Source: Candidatus Tisiphia endosymbiont of Beris chalybata
Lineage (GTDB): Bacteria; Pseudomonadota; Alphaproteobacteria; Rickettsiales; Rickettsiaceae
Direction: 5' to 3'
NCBI RefSeq assembly: GCF_964026555.1
Contig: NZ_OZ032159.1
Span: 806,001 to 870,000, forward strand
DNA: 64,000 nucleotides
Below, in pieces: positions 18,721 through 27,124 of this stretch. A program made the translations under genes and the position numbers. Under the pieces are notes generated by a model, which saw only the letters and a list, made by a program, of their open reading frames with translations, made no database searches and was not told the DNA's origin. Every line of letters begins with the position of its first letter. Positions within the stretch are counted from its first letter, which is position 1.

Positions 18721-18908
18721 GACGGAGAAAGGAGTAATCCAGTTAGCAGCGCAATGAACAACAACATTCCAGGTAAATATACTCTTTTGATCTTAAGAAC
18801 CCTAATTTTATTTTGAGGAAGTAGGCGCGCAGAAGTAACATATAGCCTGAATCCTTGTAAAATGAAAAATAATTCAGATGTGCAAATAAGTATATCAATT
18901 TTTACCAT
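18708..18908 (-). pseudogene. Remnant of a membrane or secreted protein gene with an in-frame palindromic repeat
   Basis: Reading from ATG 18908 (an AAGG-like site lies upstream; an earlier ATG at 18938 overlaps the divergent gene's start) gives MVKI, then about 39 codons encoded by a palindromic repeat (SELFFILQGFRLYV...PQNKIRVLKIKR), then the hydrophobic run YLPGMLLFIALLTGLLLSP, then a stop inside another repeat. The repeat-derived peptide resembles that inside the DacF-type protein (SELFFQFIKDLRTHIPVYF...AQNKIQFLRSKEY). Probably the decapitated start of a former exported protein. A small functional membrane peptide cannot be excluded. Confidence 0.4.
18778..18894. repeat. Diverged family C palindromic repeat inside a coding remnant
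   Basis: It runs from TATACTCTTTTGATCTTAAG to the GATGTGCAAATAAGTATA end, 117 bp (39 codons). It is similar base by base to 40325-40449 in the carboxypeptidase gene and more distantly to 9066-9193. Confidence 0.65.
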
Positions 18909-18936
18909 AACCTTATAATCAAAAGGAGCTTCTATC

Positions 18937-19473
18937 ATGTTAAATAATGATCAAACGAATCTATCAAATAATTATGATAAATTACTTACTAAAGTATTTT
19001 ATACCCGTGAAGCAGCCGAAAAAGCTTATAATATTTTATTAAACCATAACTATCAGAAAGATAATATTAATATTTTAATGTCAAATGACACTAGAGATAA
19101 ATATTTTTTGAATACTGAACTTCCTGAAACCGATTTAAGTAATAAGGCGTTAGAAGGATTGGGAGCAGGCAGCGCAATAGGAGGAGCTTTGGGGGGAATA
19201 GCGGCTGCTATTGCTGCTATTGGAACTGTTTTAGCTGTGCCTGGCCTAGGCCTAGTGATAGCTGGTCCTATTGCTGCAGGGTTGGCTGGTGCAGGTGCTG
19301 GTGGTATAGCAGGAGGGCTAGCAGGGGCATTAATCGGTTCAGGAATCCCAGGAGATCGTGCTAAAGAGTATGAAGATGCTATTAAAGCTGGAGGAGTTGT
19401 TATAGGGGTGAAACCACGCTCTGAGAGTGATTATACAACTTTAGAAAATGAATGGGCACCTATAAACCGCTAG
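18937..19473 (+). CDS. Stress-type protein with glycine-zipper membrane segment (YflT/DUF1269-like)
   Basis: A 178-residue protein. The N-terminal half (LLTKVFYTREAAEKAYNILL...NINILMS) resembles the heat-induced/general stress YflT-like domain. The middle (about 70-130) is an almost pure Gly/Ala hydrophobic zipper (GLGAGSAIGGALGGIAAAIA...) and the C-terminus is GGVVIGVKPRSESDY. A strong AGGAG ribosome site lies 8 nt before ATG 18937. Members of this group are thought to be stress-linked membrane-associated proteins, but their biochemical role is unknown. Transcribed alone. Confidence 0.7.
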   Translation: MLNNDQTNLSNNYDKLLTKVFYTREAAEKAYNILLNHNYQKDNINILMSNDTRDKYFLNTELPETDLSNKALEGLGAGSAIGGALGGIAAAIAAIGTVLAVPGLGLVIAGPIAAGLAGAGAGGIAGGLAGALIGSGIPGDRAKEYEDAIKAGGVVIGVKPRSESDYTTLENEWAPINR

Positions 19474-19616
19474 ATTCACTTTAAATTTTTACCTAAGTTT
19501 AATAAGACAGGGGCCATATTCAAAAAGCCCAGAAATGTAGTAGAATAAGTTTCTGGGAAACGATTAATAGGCCCTTATAATATAGCCAAATTAAGTGTGA
19601 CCGTTCACGATTTTTT

Positions 19617-19789
19617 TTAAGAGAGTTGATTAATTAATTCCTGGAAAGGGTTTAAACATTGGAGTTTTGAGGAGGCAAAAATAGATTTAGCCCGTTCTAA
19701 AAATCTATCACCTCTTGTTGACCATGTAAAAAATGAGTTTTTTCTGTATTTCACGTGATGCTTTATTTGCCTCTCGGCATGGTTATTGG
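19617..19789 (-). pseudogene. IS66-like transposase C-terminal fragment
   Basis: Encodes NNHAERQIKHHVKYRKNSFF followed by TWSTRGDRFLERAKSIFASS, a pattern of IS66 TnpC C-termini (N-N-x-A-E-R...RK). It is severed by the IS4 element at 19790. The rest of the gene is not found on the other side (20985 onward is a palindromic repeat), so the junction is a rearrangement. Confidence 0.6.
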
Positions 19790-20903
19790 CATAGTACCCT
19801 ACGATTTTTGTAGGGAGGCAGAGTAAGTAGTAAGAAGTTCTATTTTTGGAGGTATTAATAAGGTGCGTATTAGTTGAGTTACAGCTATTAATGATAGATT
19901 GATAAAAGATATTTTTAATATGATCAAACCCGTAAGTAAATAATGAAAATAATTGTTTTTCAGTGGTTTTTTGGAGTTTTATACGGATTGGGTTTAGTGA
20001 ATTTTGTATTAAGCCATTCTTAACTATTAAAGCTGAAGCAATAGCAGTTACCACCAATAATTTTTTGAATCTATCCAAATTTACTAAGTGACTTTTTTCA
20101 ATATCAAAGCCTCCGCTTTTGAGATGCTTAAACAACCGTTCGATGGACCAGCGGTACCTATATAAAGCGAAAATATCAACTTCGACCTCAATTGATGACA
20201 CCAAAACCATCAGTTCATTTTTATCATTTCTATATGCAGCAAAATTGACTTTTCTATCCCACAATATTCCAGCACAAACCTTATATTTTAAGGCTTTGAG
20301 ATCATTAAATATTTTTCCAATCGTTAAAGTTTTTAAACCTTTCTCAAGACGAATTTGGTGATCCGTTCTTAGGGGAATAGCAAATCTTATATGATTATCT
20401 ATTAAGAAATTTAACCATTCTTTATTCATAAATTCTCGATCAGCAAGTAAATATTTTATTTTTTCAACCCCAAAATTGTCAATAAACTTCTGCAAAAATT
20501 CTTCCATAAATTCTTTAGAACAAGCTCCACCATGCGATAAAGAATGCCAATATATTGGCACTGATATCTTACCAATTACAATTACTAAAAACAAAATATT
20601 AATATCTGTTTTACCAAATTTCCAATTTGTTCGATCCATTGCTACAACATAATTTCCTACACCGAACAAGCTTAACAGTAATGATGCAACCTTCATATAA
20701 TCAAAAGTAAATTCTTTTAACAATCGATAAATCCTATGGATTTTTGACGATGCTTTAGCATCACCTGAAATACCAAGCGCTAAACCCTTTGGGTCGATAG
20801 AACCTCCAGTTATTAAACTGATTATCATCCCAGACAAACATTTTAATCTTGATTTATTTCCGTCTATATATAAAATCAATTCTTGAAGTAGTATTTGGTG
20901 CAT
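19617..20903 (-). CDS. IS4-family transposase fused through its terminal repeat to an IS66-like C-terminus
   Basis: Residues 1 to about 360 are an IS4 DDE transposase: VAMDRTNWKFGKTDINILFL, LLADREFMNKEWLNFL, and YRYRWSIERLFKHLK matching Y-x2-R-x3-E-x6-K. The frame then runs through the element's own inverted repeat (encoding TKIVGYY) into about 60 residues (NNHAERQIKHHVKYRKNSFF...) that look like the C-terminus of IS66-type transposases. The normal IS4 stop codon has therefore been lost or never lay inside the element. The catalytic core is intact, but the chimeric tail makes function doubtful. Confidence 0.85.
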   Translation of the reverse strand: MHQILLQELILYIDGNKSRLKCLSGMIISLITGGSIDPKGLALGISGDAKASSKIHRIYRLLKEFTFDYMKVASLLLSLFGVGNYVVAMDRTNWKFGKTDINILFLVIVIGKISVPIYWHSLSHGGACSKEFMEEFLQKFIDNFGVEKIKYLLADREFMNKEWLNFLIDNHIRFAIPLRTDHQIRLEKGLKTLTIGKIFNDLKALKYKVCAGILWDRKVNFAAYRNDKNELMVLVSSIEVEVDIFALYRYRWSIERLFKHLKSGGFDIEKSHLVNLDRFKKLLVVTAIASALIVKNGLIQNSLNPIRIKLQKTTEKQLFSLFTYGFDHIKNIFYQSIINSCNSTNTHLINTSKNRTSYYLLCLPTKIVGYYANNHAERQIKHHVKYRKNSFFTWSTRGDRFLERAKSIFASSKLQCLNPFQELINQLS

Positions 20904-20984
20904 AGTTTCTCAAAAAATATCAACCTTATACTACTTCTTCCCTCCCTAAATCAACCCTCCAACCCAAAATCGTAGGGTACTATG
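19790..20984. mobile_element. IS4-family element, 1195 bp
   Basis: Inverted repeats CATAGTACCCTACGATTTT lie at 19790-19808 and, complementary, at 20966-20984. The flanks differ (IS66 fragment left, palindromic repeat right) and show no target duplication, which suggests recombination after insertion. Confidence 0.8.
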
Positions 20985-21051
20985 GTAGAGCCTATATATC
21001 ATAGGCAAGCGACGAGTGACGACGTCACCAACTTCTCCTGAATTGACTATA
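20981..21051. repeat. Partial palindromic repeat, family E
   Basis: ATGGTAGAGCCTATATATCA through TCTCCTGAATTGACTATA equals the right two-thirds of the complete copy at 51464-51567. The left part is replaced by the IS4 element. Confidence 0.75.
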
Positions 21052-21126
21052 AACATAAAAAAAACCAGTGCGACAAAGTGACTAAGATCCGCATAACTCA
21101 AGCGATAAAATTCCCTTCACAGAAGC

Positions 21127-22299
21127 CTAGGCTTCTTCGTGATTGCCTAAAACCTCTAGCCTATGCTCCTCAGGCGCCGGCTCTAAACTTGAATCCACCC
21201 ACGTAGGAAGAGAACTGGAGAGGAACTGTTTTAACTTTATAGCACTCCCTACAACTGCTGCAGTAATCACTGCCCCAATTGCACAAGCTGTTCCCCCCAA
21301 CCAATATTTGATTAACACGTCGTGTTTATGTATGATGTTACTAGGCGTTTTTTGTTGTACGGAAGCCATGGTTATAGGAGCAGCCAGGTTAAATATGAAT
21401 GTATTATTCTGCTCTGTTAAGTAGTAAGGTAGCACCCCCCCTGCCTGTATGTTATTACGTATTATATCATATTGTTCAGGGTGGATAAGCTGTTGTTTCA
21501 TATCGTACTGACTCAATAGCACCGCTACTGTCTCTACTATATTTTCGGCATGATTAATATCTTTCATGGTATCCAGGGTTATTAATTTGGTACAGCTAGA
21601 GCTTAAAGGAGTCATAACTACTCGATCAAACGCTTCCTTAGTATAGACAGCAATCTTATAATCCGCTGCTGCAAGTATCTTCTCCGTTTCAGTAGCGTTA
21701 ATATTACTTTCCGACAAGTCAATAAACACTAAAGGCAAATCTTGACTATTTAAGAAGGGATGGCGCCAGTGATTATTACTTAATACTACAACCAGTGAGG
21801 CATTTTTGGCTATTGTAGCTGGATCATCACAGGTAGCATGTTGGTTAAGAAGAGTTAAAGCTTGATATAAGGAGGGAGAATTTATTTTAGCGGAAGAAAG
21901 ATGAAATGTGAGCTCAGGAGAAAATTTACCTATAGGCCATTGTTGCTGTTGCGGCACAGGCAGCTCTTCTAACCTGCTTCCTATTGGCCCCTCAAATAAA
22001 GCTTGGAGATTATCCTCATACTCCTGCGCCTGCGATGCTTCTAGCTTCCTTTTACTTCTTTCTAGGATTTTATCCTTAAAACCTACCTCTGATTCAATTT
22101 GTCTTATGGGGTTATGTGCCACCATTTCTTCTACAGTCCTATAAGGCTTTAACACATTTTCAGCCTTTTCAATATCCACATTATTTGGTGAAGTTAATGG
22201 GTGATTAAGGAAAAAAGGAGGCTGATTCTGCAGAATATGTATATTATTAGTTGAATTATGTCCTATACTAGTGTTTGAGTAATTTGAAACTGGTAGCAT
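21127..22299 (-). CDS. Hypothetical protein with C-terminal membrane anchor
   Basis: A 390-residue protein with no family I recognise. The N-terminal half is polar and charged, and includes KILERSKRKLEASQAQEYED, which could form a coiled coil. The middle is mixed alpha/beta (LVVVLSNNHW, LPLVFIDLSE, DYKIAVYTKEAF), possibly a Rossmann-like or receiver-like fold. Near the C-terminus a single transmembrane span (WLGGTACAIGAVITAAVVGS) precedes a short acidic tail. There is no signal peptide, so it is tail-anchored in character. It lies in accessory DNA between IS elements. Start ATG 22299 follows a GAGG-like site. A secreted or host-directed role is possible but unsupported. Confidence 0.5.
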   Translation of the reverse strand: MLPVSNYSNTSIGHNSTNNIHILQNQPPFFLNHPLTSPNNVDIEKAENVLKPYRTVEEMVAHNPIRQIESEVGFKDKILERSKRKLEASQAQEYEDNLQALFEGPIGSRLEELPVPQQQQWPIGKFSPELTFHLSSAKINSPSLYQALTLLNQHATCDDPATIAKNASLVVVLSNNHWRHPFLNSQDLPLVFIDLSESNINATETEKILAAADYKIAVYTKEAFDRVVMTPLSSSCTKLITLDTMKDINHAENIVETVAVLLSQYDMKQQLIHPEQYDIIRNNIQAGGVLPYYLTEQNNTFIFNLAAPITMASVQQKTPSNIIHKHDVLIKYWLGGTACAIGAVITAAVVGSAIKLKQFLSSSLPTWVDSSLEPAPEEHRLEVLGNHEEA

Positions 22300-22397
22300 A
22301 ATAACCTCTTTTCTAAATTATCTTATATATACTCGGTCAACTGAACTGCGCCCCTATGTTTAGACCAAAAAAGCTTTAAATAGAGAGACTATTATTT

Positions 22398-23294
22398 TCA
22401 TAAACTATCTACAAAAATATTATTTTTATAATTTTGTAGCTGTTGTGGTAATAGTGGAATTGTGGGTAAGTCGCAAGACTTATCCATAAATCCACTATAT
22501 ATCTCAAACGGCGTTTTGTACTCCAAAGCCTGATGGGGCCTTTGATTGTTATACCAATTCAACCATTTCGGGATATTATTTTTCAACTCTAAAACTGAAG
22601 TACACCGGTATAAATACGACCCCTCATACTTAAACGATCGCCATAAACGCTCAATATGGGCATTATCGTTACACCTGCCTTTGCCCGTCATGCTGATGCT
22701 TATGACGCATCTCCTCAATTCATTAATCCAATCCTCGCTGGTAAACTGGCTACCTTGATCACTATTAATTATCGACGGCTTCCCATATTTAGCTATAGCA
22801 TCTTCTAACGCTAGCAAACAGCTCTCTGTATTTAAACTATTTGATAAACGATATCCTACTACTAATCTAGTATAAACATCGATTAATGCAACCAAATACA
22901 TAAAACCACTTTGTACCCTTAAATAAGTGATATCCACCTGCCATACCTGATTTGGCTTTATAACCTCTAACCCTGATAGCAAATATGGATAAATAGCTTC
23001 TTTTAGGTTTCTTTTACTTGTATTAATCGAAGGGTAAATTGCTTGCAAATTCATTAGTTTCATCAACCTCCTGACTTTTTTGCTGTTAACAATTACCACT
23101 TCTCTCCTAAGTATCGCCGTTATTCGCCGGTAACCATATATCGGATAATTACTATAGATCTCAACTATTCTATTACTTAAATAATTATCTTGATCCTTCT
23201 CCGAATCCTTGTAATATAGGCTGGAGCGGTTCAGATTCAATAGCTGACTTTGCCGACGAACACTTAAATCTTTATAATCCTTATCTACCATCAC
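22398..23294 (-). CDS. IS3-family transposase OrfB (integrase core)
   Basis: A 298-residue DDE transposase. An N-terminal HTH_21-like segment (SVRRQSQLLNLNRSSLYY, PIYGYRRITAIL) precedes the rve core with VDITYLRV (Asp), NSDQGSQFTS (Asp) and NAHIERLWRSFKYEG (Glu). The start ATG follows the OrfA stop by 8 nt with a GAGGAAAG ribosome site, so it can be translated independently, unlike the classical overlapping, frameshifted IS3 layout. Identical to 52040-52936. Confidence 0.93.
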   Translation of the reverse strand: MMVDKDYKDLSVRRQSQLLNLNRSSLYYKDSEKDQDNYLSNRIVEIYSNYPIYGYRRITAILRREVVIVNSKKVRRLMKLMNLQAIYPSINTSKRNLKEAIYPYLLSGLEVIKPNQVWQVDITYLRVQSGFMYLVALIDVYTRLVVGYRLSNSLNTESCLLALEDAIAKYGKPSIINSDQGSQFTSEDWINELRRCVISISMTGKGRCNDNAHIERLWRSFKYEGSYLYRCTSVLELKNNIPKWLNWYNNQRPHQALEYKTPFEIYSGFMDKSCDLPTIPLLPQQLQNYKNNIFVDSL

Positions 23295-23302
23295 TTTCCT
23301 CT

Positions 23303-23596
23303 TTATAGTTTCAACTTGGCAGATACGAGCTGCAAAAAATCGTTTTCTACCTTCAATTTGCCAATAGTTGCATGCAGTTTCTCTATTTCGCTTGTAGAAC
23401 TAGAGGAATTACCGTTTTCATAGCTAAACTTAAAAATATCAGCACCATTTTCCAAAAATTGTTTCTTCCACCTTGTCATTACCGACCTTGGAACTTGATA
23501 TTTTGAGATTATTTCAGCAATACTCAAATCTCCTCGGATCATCTCTAGCGATACTTTAAACTTAAATTCTTTACTGTAACTTTTTGGCTTACTCAT
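23303..23596 (-). CDS. IS3-family transposase OrfA (DNA-binding)
   Basis: A 97-residue HTH_Tnp_1 protein: YSKEFKFKVSLEMIRGDLS and IAEIISKYQVPRSVMTRWKK form the helix-turn-helix that recognises the element ends. The C-terminal part (STSEIEKLHATIGKLKVEND) is a leucine-zipper-like coil for multimerisation. Identical to 52945-53238. It lies directly upstream of OrfB in the same transcription direction. Confidence 0.92.
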   Translation of the reverse strand: MSKPKSYSKEFKFKVSLEMIRGDLSIAEIISKYQVPRSVMTRWKKQFLENGADIFKFSYENGNSSSSTSEIEKLHATIGKLKVENDFLQLVSAKLKL

Positions 23597-24176
23597 TTTC
23601 GACTGCTCCTATTTTATATTTATTTTAACATAAAATAGTCTCTCTATCACTGCTCTAGTTTTCGGGGCGCATTACGAACTTCAAGAATTGGCGTCGTCAT
23701 GTCTAAAGATCTGCGCTGCTCACGTACTTTATAGTACGCTGCGCTGCTCGACTTTGCCACTCCTCGCTCTTCTTGAAGTTGACCTTCGTATACCAACTCT
23801 TCAGGTACGAGCAGTATCCTTAACGATATATTTTACTATATTAAAATTAAAATGTATGCTAGTTATTCAACTAATTATTGCATCAAACAAAATGGATAGC
23901 AAGTATTTTATTCGTTACCTCGAAATAAAAATAATTATAGTATAGCTTAAGTCACTAAGCTGTAGACATTAGTAACGCGAGTTTAGGATAAGGAGAGTTT
24001 AGAGAAATAATAAGAAAGGGCTTTTCAAATCAAAGATGTTGAGTTATAAGAAATTGGCAAGAGCAAAATATCCTACAGATCTAAAAGAAAGAGAATGGAG
24101 TTTAATACAAGAATTATTTATCCCATCATGCAAAGAAGGAGGTAGACCCCCTAAATATAGTAAGAAAGACATAATA

Positions 24177-24317
24177 GACCTCTTGCATAACCTAATCTAA
24201 TTGGTAATTTTGTCGTCGAAACTCCTCTCTGTTCCTCACGTACGTCTATGTACGCTACGGTACTCGACTTCGTTTCTCCTAAAATTCTTCAATTATCTTT
24301 AGGTTATGCAAAAGGTC
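24177..24317. repeat. Palindromic repeat, family A (copy b, 141 bp)
   Basis: TA-flanked, inside the IS5 transposase gene. Same orientation as 5986. One base shorter than the other copies. Confidence 0.9.
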
Positions 24318-24587
24318 TAATAGATGCTATTTTCTATATAGCACGTAGCGTTTGTCAATGGAGGAATTTACCACATGATTTTCCGCACTGGAGTACGGTT
24401 TACTCACATTTTCGGGATTGGAAGAGAAAGGGATTATTTGAAAAAATGAATAAACTATTAACGGGATATAATAGGATAAGAGCTGGTAAGAATAAAGAAC
24501 CAAGCGCCGGGGTGGTGGATTCACAGTCAGTTAAATGCACAGAAAGAGGGGGGCCATGCGGTTATGATCCTGTTAAGAAAGTTAATA

Positions 24588-24729
24588 GACCTCTTGCATA
24601 ACCTAAAGATAATTGAAGAATTTTTAGGAGAAACGAAGTCGAGTACCGCAGCGTACATAGACGTACGTGAGGAACAGAGAGGAGTTTCGACGACAAAATT
24701 ACCAATTAGATTAGGTTATGCAAGAGGTC
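24588..24729. repeat. Palindromic repeat, family A (copy c, 142 bp)
   Basis: TA-flanked (24586-24587, 24730-24731), opposite orientation to copy b, in the same IS5 gene. One frame through it is open and encodes LKIIEEFLGETKSSTAAYID. Confidence 0.9.
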
Positions 24730-25202
24730 TAATGGAAGAAAGCGTCATATAATAACAGATACTGGAGGATTAGTATTAGGATGTTATGTGGGACCTGCAA
24801 ATGAAAATGATAGAGATGGAATTAAGCCCGCAATAGATAATATGTTAACCAAATATAGTGCTGTTAAAAAAATATGGTCTGATATGGGTTACAAGGTAGC
24901 AAGTTAAAGGATTATATTAATAAAGAGTATGATATTGATTTGGAAATTGTTAAGAGAAAAACAAGGCATGGAGTTTGGGTTCATAAAGATACTCCGGTCC
25001 AGAGTTTACCAATTAAACAGTCGGGTTTTAAGGTTGAACCGCGACGTTGGGTAGTAGAGCGTACCTTTGGTTGGCTTGGTAGAAGTAGAAGATTAGCAAA
25101 GGAATATGATTTTTTAACTCAAACATCCCAAAATTTTATTTATATTGCTATGAGCAAATTACTTTTAAATCGCTTATTATTATCATATCTTTGGTTTTAC
25201 AA

Positions 25203-25529
25203 CAAGCTCTATATCTAAAGAAAGAGAGCAGAATAGAAGCGCTGTTGGCAATTATGACATTCTGTTTAATGGTGTATAATTTTGCGCAATATAAAATCAG
25301 AAAGGCGTTAGAAGAATATAAAGATATGATTCCTAATCAGGTCAAGAAACTTACAGCTACACCAACATTACGTTGGATTTTTAGGTTAATATATAAAATA
25401 AGTGTTGTAACTATCAGTAATACAGCAGGGACTCAGATCAAAAATGTAATGTCAAATTTATGCGATACATCAAGGAGAATAGTACGATATTTTGGACAAG
25501 AGGCTATGGATATTTATGAAATTAGTTAA
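25203..25529 (+). pseudogene. IS1634-family transposase, C-terminal fragment
   Basis: About 108 residues ([50 protein letters not shown]) resemble the C-termini of IS1634/IS1549-type transposases. The 5' part is replaced by the IS5 pseudogene and the join lies inside codons shared by both. No inverted repeat is seen. Confidence 0.6.
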
Positions 25530-25690
25530 AATGGAGAAATGGCAACTAAAAACTGTAAAACTCATTTAAAAATGACAAATTACTTAATAAAATATGTAAT
25601 TTTTTAAAAAATTGATAATTGCCTCAACTAATCTGGTGGTTATCAATAGAAAATAACGAAAACTTCTTATAAATATCTATTCCCCAATTT

Positions 25691-25915
25691 TTGCAGCGGA
25701 ATGGGAGCTCCTTGGCTGTCGGTAAGGTTTATACCAAACAAAAGGATATTAAATTAAAGGAGAACTTGCCATTATTGGAATTTCATGAGCGATTTTCCGA
25801 ATTGGATAATCAAGCAAGCCATTCTCAAGATCCTGAGCTTCATTATGAGGATTACTACCAGGAATTCATAGGCCAGGGAGCAGATTTCCCTAGCTTTGTG
25901 AGCGATAAGGTATAA
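25691..25915 (+). CDS. Doubtful small frame of unknown function
   Basis: A 74-residue frame from a TTG start. It is acidic and aromatic in its C-terminal half (ELHYEDYYQEFIGQGADF). No domain, signal or ribosome site is convincing. It may be the tail of a gene destroyed by the neighbouring IS decay. Confidence 0.2.
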   Translation: MQRNGSSLAVGKVYTKQKDIKLKENLPLLEFHERFSELDNQASHSQDPELHYEDYYQEFIGQGADFPSFVSDKV

Positions 25916-25996
25916 GAAACTACACTTCCTGAAGAATGTAGAAGTCAAGATTTGTAATGCCTATACGTTCAAATCTTGTATATTTAATATTGTCTT

Positions 25997-26140
25997 TAGG
26001 TTGCGTGAAGATTTCTATGTAATGATCGATTTAGTCGTTATTTTCGTTCTCGAATCCTCACGTACATTTAGTACGCTGCGGTTCTGTGAGCAAAAATGCC
26101 TATAAATCTTCTCATTATATAGAAACCTTCACGCAACCTA
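25997..26140. repeat. Palindromic repeat, family D
   Basis: TAGGTTGCGTGAAG...CTTCACGCAACCTA. Same family as 46012-46155 but with compensating arm changes (GGTTGCG/CGCAACC in place of GGTTCTG/CAGAACC), which keep the palindrome paired. Confidence 0.85.
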
Positions 26141-26947
26141 GTTAATTACTATAATCTATTTAAGGGCCCTTAAAGTAAGAAGGTTAACATTATGAACCTA
26201 TAGTCAAGATTAAGAAATTGGCCTTCATATACTTCTTATTTTCATATAGGTCAAAGTTATGGGATGAGTGAAAATGCATCATACTAAGCTGTCAAATAGA
26301 GCTCCTTCAAATTCTCTGTGCTATGCGAATTTCAAAAAAAGTCAATTAAATTAGTAATATTCTTCTTAAAACTTAATTAAGATTTTTGTAATTTAAAGAT
26401 TGTATATGTTAACAAAAAATCTTATAATTTTAACAATGAAGACATATACTGTTCGTACCTGAAAAGTTGGTAGACGATAGAATCCACTTCAAGAAGAGGC
26501 AGGAGGCTCAAAGTCAAGCAGCGCACTAAAGTACGTGAAGCCTCGGTCTTTAGGGCACGACGACACGCCAATTCTTGAAGTACGAGCAGTATATATCCCT
26601 ATTGTTTAAACAAAGGCAGTAAGCCTTGAAGTATAATCAATTAAGATGCACTAGGGTCTAAGTGCCAGGGTAGAGCCTAGAACTACTATGGTAGAGCAAC
26701 AAACAACGGCGTCCCTAGATTATATTAATTGACTATAAATACATTAGCTGCATACTGCCAGTCGAGGTCATTCCCTTGGAATGGCGTATTTGATTATTGA
26801 GCAATATTTAATTATTTAACATAATCAAATTAAGGCTGAAAGTGATCTCTCCAATTTTATTTTCACTGGTCTCATTTACTTCTATTTTCTAAAAACAAAA
26901 TTTTTAAGTAGAAAGCTTTGTGAAAGATTTTGATCGAAAATATAAGA
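26141..26947. other. Gene-free accessory stretch with repeat debris
   Basis: No coding frame is supported. It holds one near-complete family B repeat (26445-26593) and a hybrid family E remnant (about 26640-26756, ending TTAATTGACTATA). The rest is AT-rich and featureless. Confidence 0.4.
26445..26593. repeat. Palindromic repeat, family B (inverted)
   Basis: TATACTGTTCGTACCTGAAA through CAATTCTTGAAGTACGAGCAGTATA, the reverse orientation of 33952-34107, with diverged interior. Confidence 0.75.
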
Positions 26948-27106
26948 GGCTTCCTGCATAAGTCGCTCTAGAGAGCGTCGATCTAGTAGGTGATTTTGTT
27001 GTCAAAACGTGGCCTTCCGCTCCTCATGTACATCCTTGTCCATTGTGGTGCTCGGCTTCGTTTTTCCTAAAAATCCCAAGCGCTTTTTCGCCTTATGCAG
27101 GAAGCC
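26948..27106. repeat. Palindromic repeat, family A' (159 bp)
   Basis: GGCTTCCTGCATAAGTCG...CTTATGCAGGAAGCC with a short internal duplication (GCGTCGATCTAG region). It ends 18 bp upstream of the RelA/SpoT-ankyrin start codon, so it forms most of that gene's leader. Confidence 0.8.
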
Positions 27107-27124
27107 TAAGGAAATATTACTTTT

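Larger units (their letters stand above)
22342..23676 (-). mobile_element. IS3-family element, complete copy A, 1335 bp
   Basis: The ends TGAACTGCGCCCC and GGGGCGCATTACG are common to the copies here and at 51984-53318. The 3-bp target duplication AAC is at 22339-22341 and 23677-23679. It carries orfA and orfB with products identical to those of the other complete copy, indicating recent transposition. Confidence 0.92.
22328..23817. repeat. Palindromic repeat, family B, split by IS3 copy A
   Basis: The left arm TATACTCGGTCAAC (22328-22341) and the remainder AACTTCAAGAATTGG... to CGAGCAGTAT (23677-23817) rejoin into one repeat like 33952-34107 when the IS3 element and one AAC are removed. Confidence 0.8.
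24036..25218 (+). pseudogene. IS5-family transposase, interrupted twice by 142-bp repeats and once by a frameshift
   Basis: It begins MLSYKKLARAKYPTDLKERE, with SVCQWRNLPHDFPHWSTVYS, VVDSQSVKCTERGG (first Asp region), RKRHIITDTGGLVLG (second Asp) and [20 protein letters not shown] (Glu), a complete IS5/IS1031-type order. Two palindromic repeats (24177-24317 and 24588-24729, opposite orientation) interrupt it. Removing each with one TA restores the frame (KKDIIIDAIFY and KKVNNGRKRH). A one-base deletion near 24896 shifts the frame at GYK/GSKL. The element's left end (TAACGCGAGTTTAGG) is at 23973 and the right end is lost. Confidence 0.85.

Noticed and set aside
24564..24752. Open frame of 62 codons across family A copy c
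   Set aside because: It consists almost entirely of the repeat and has no separate start signal. It is reported as a repeat, not a gene.
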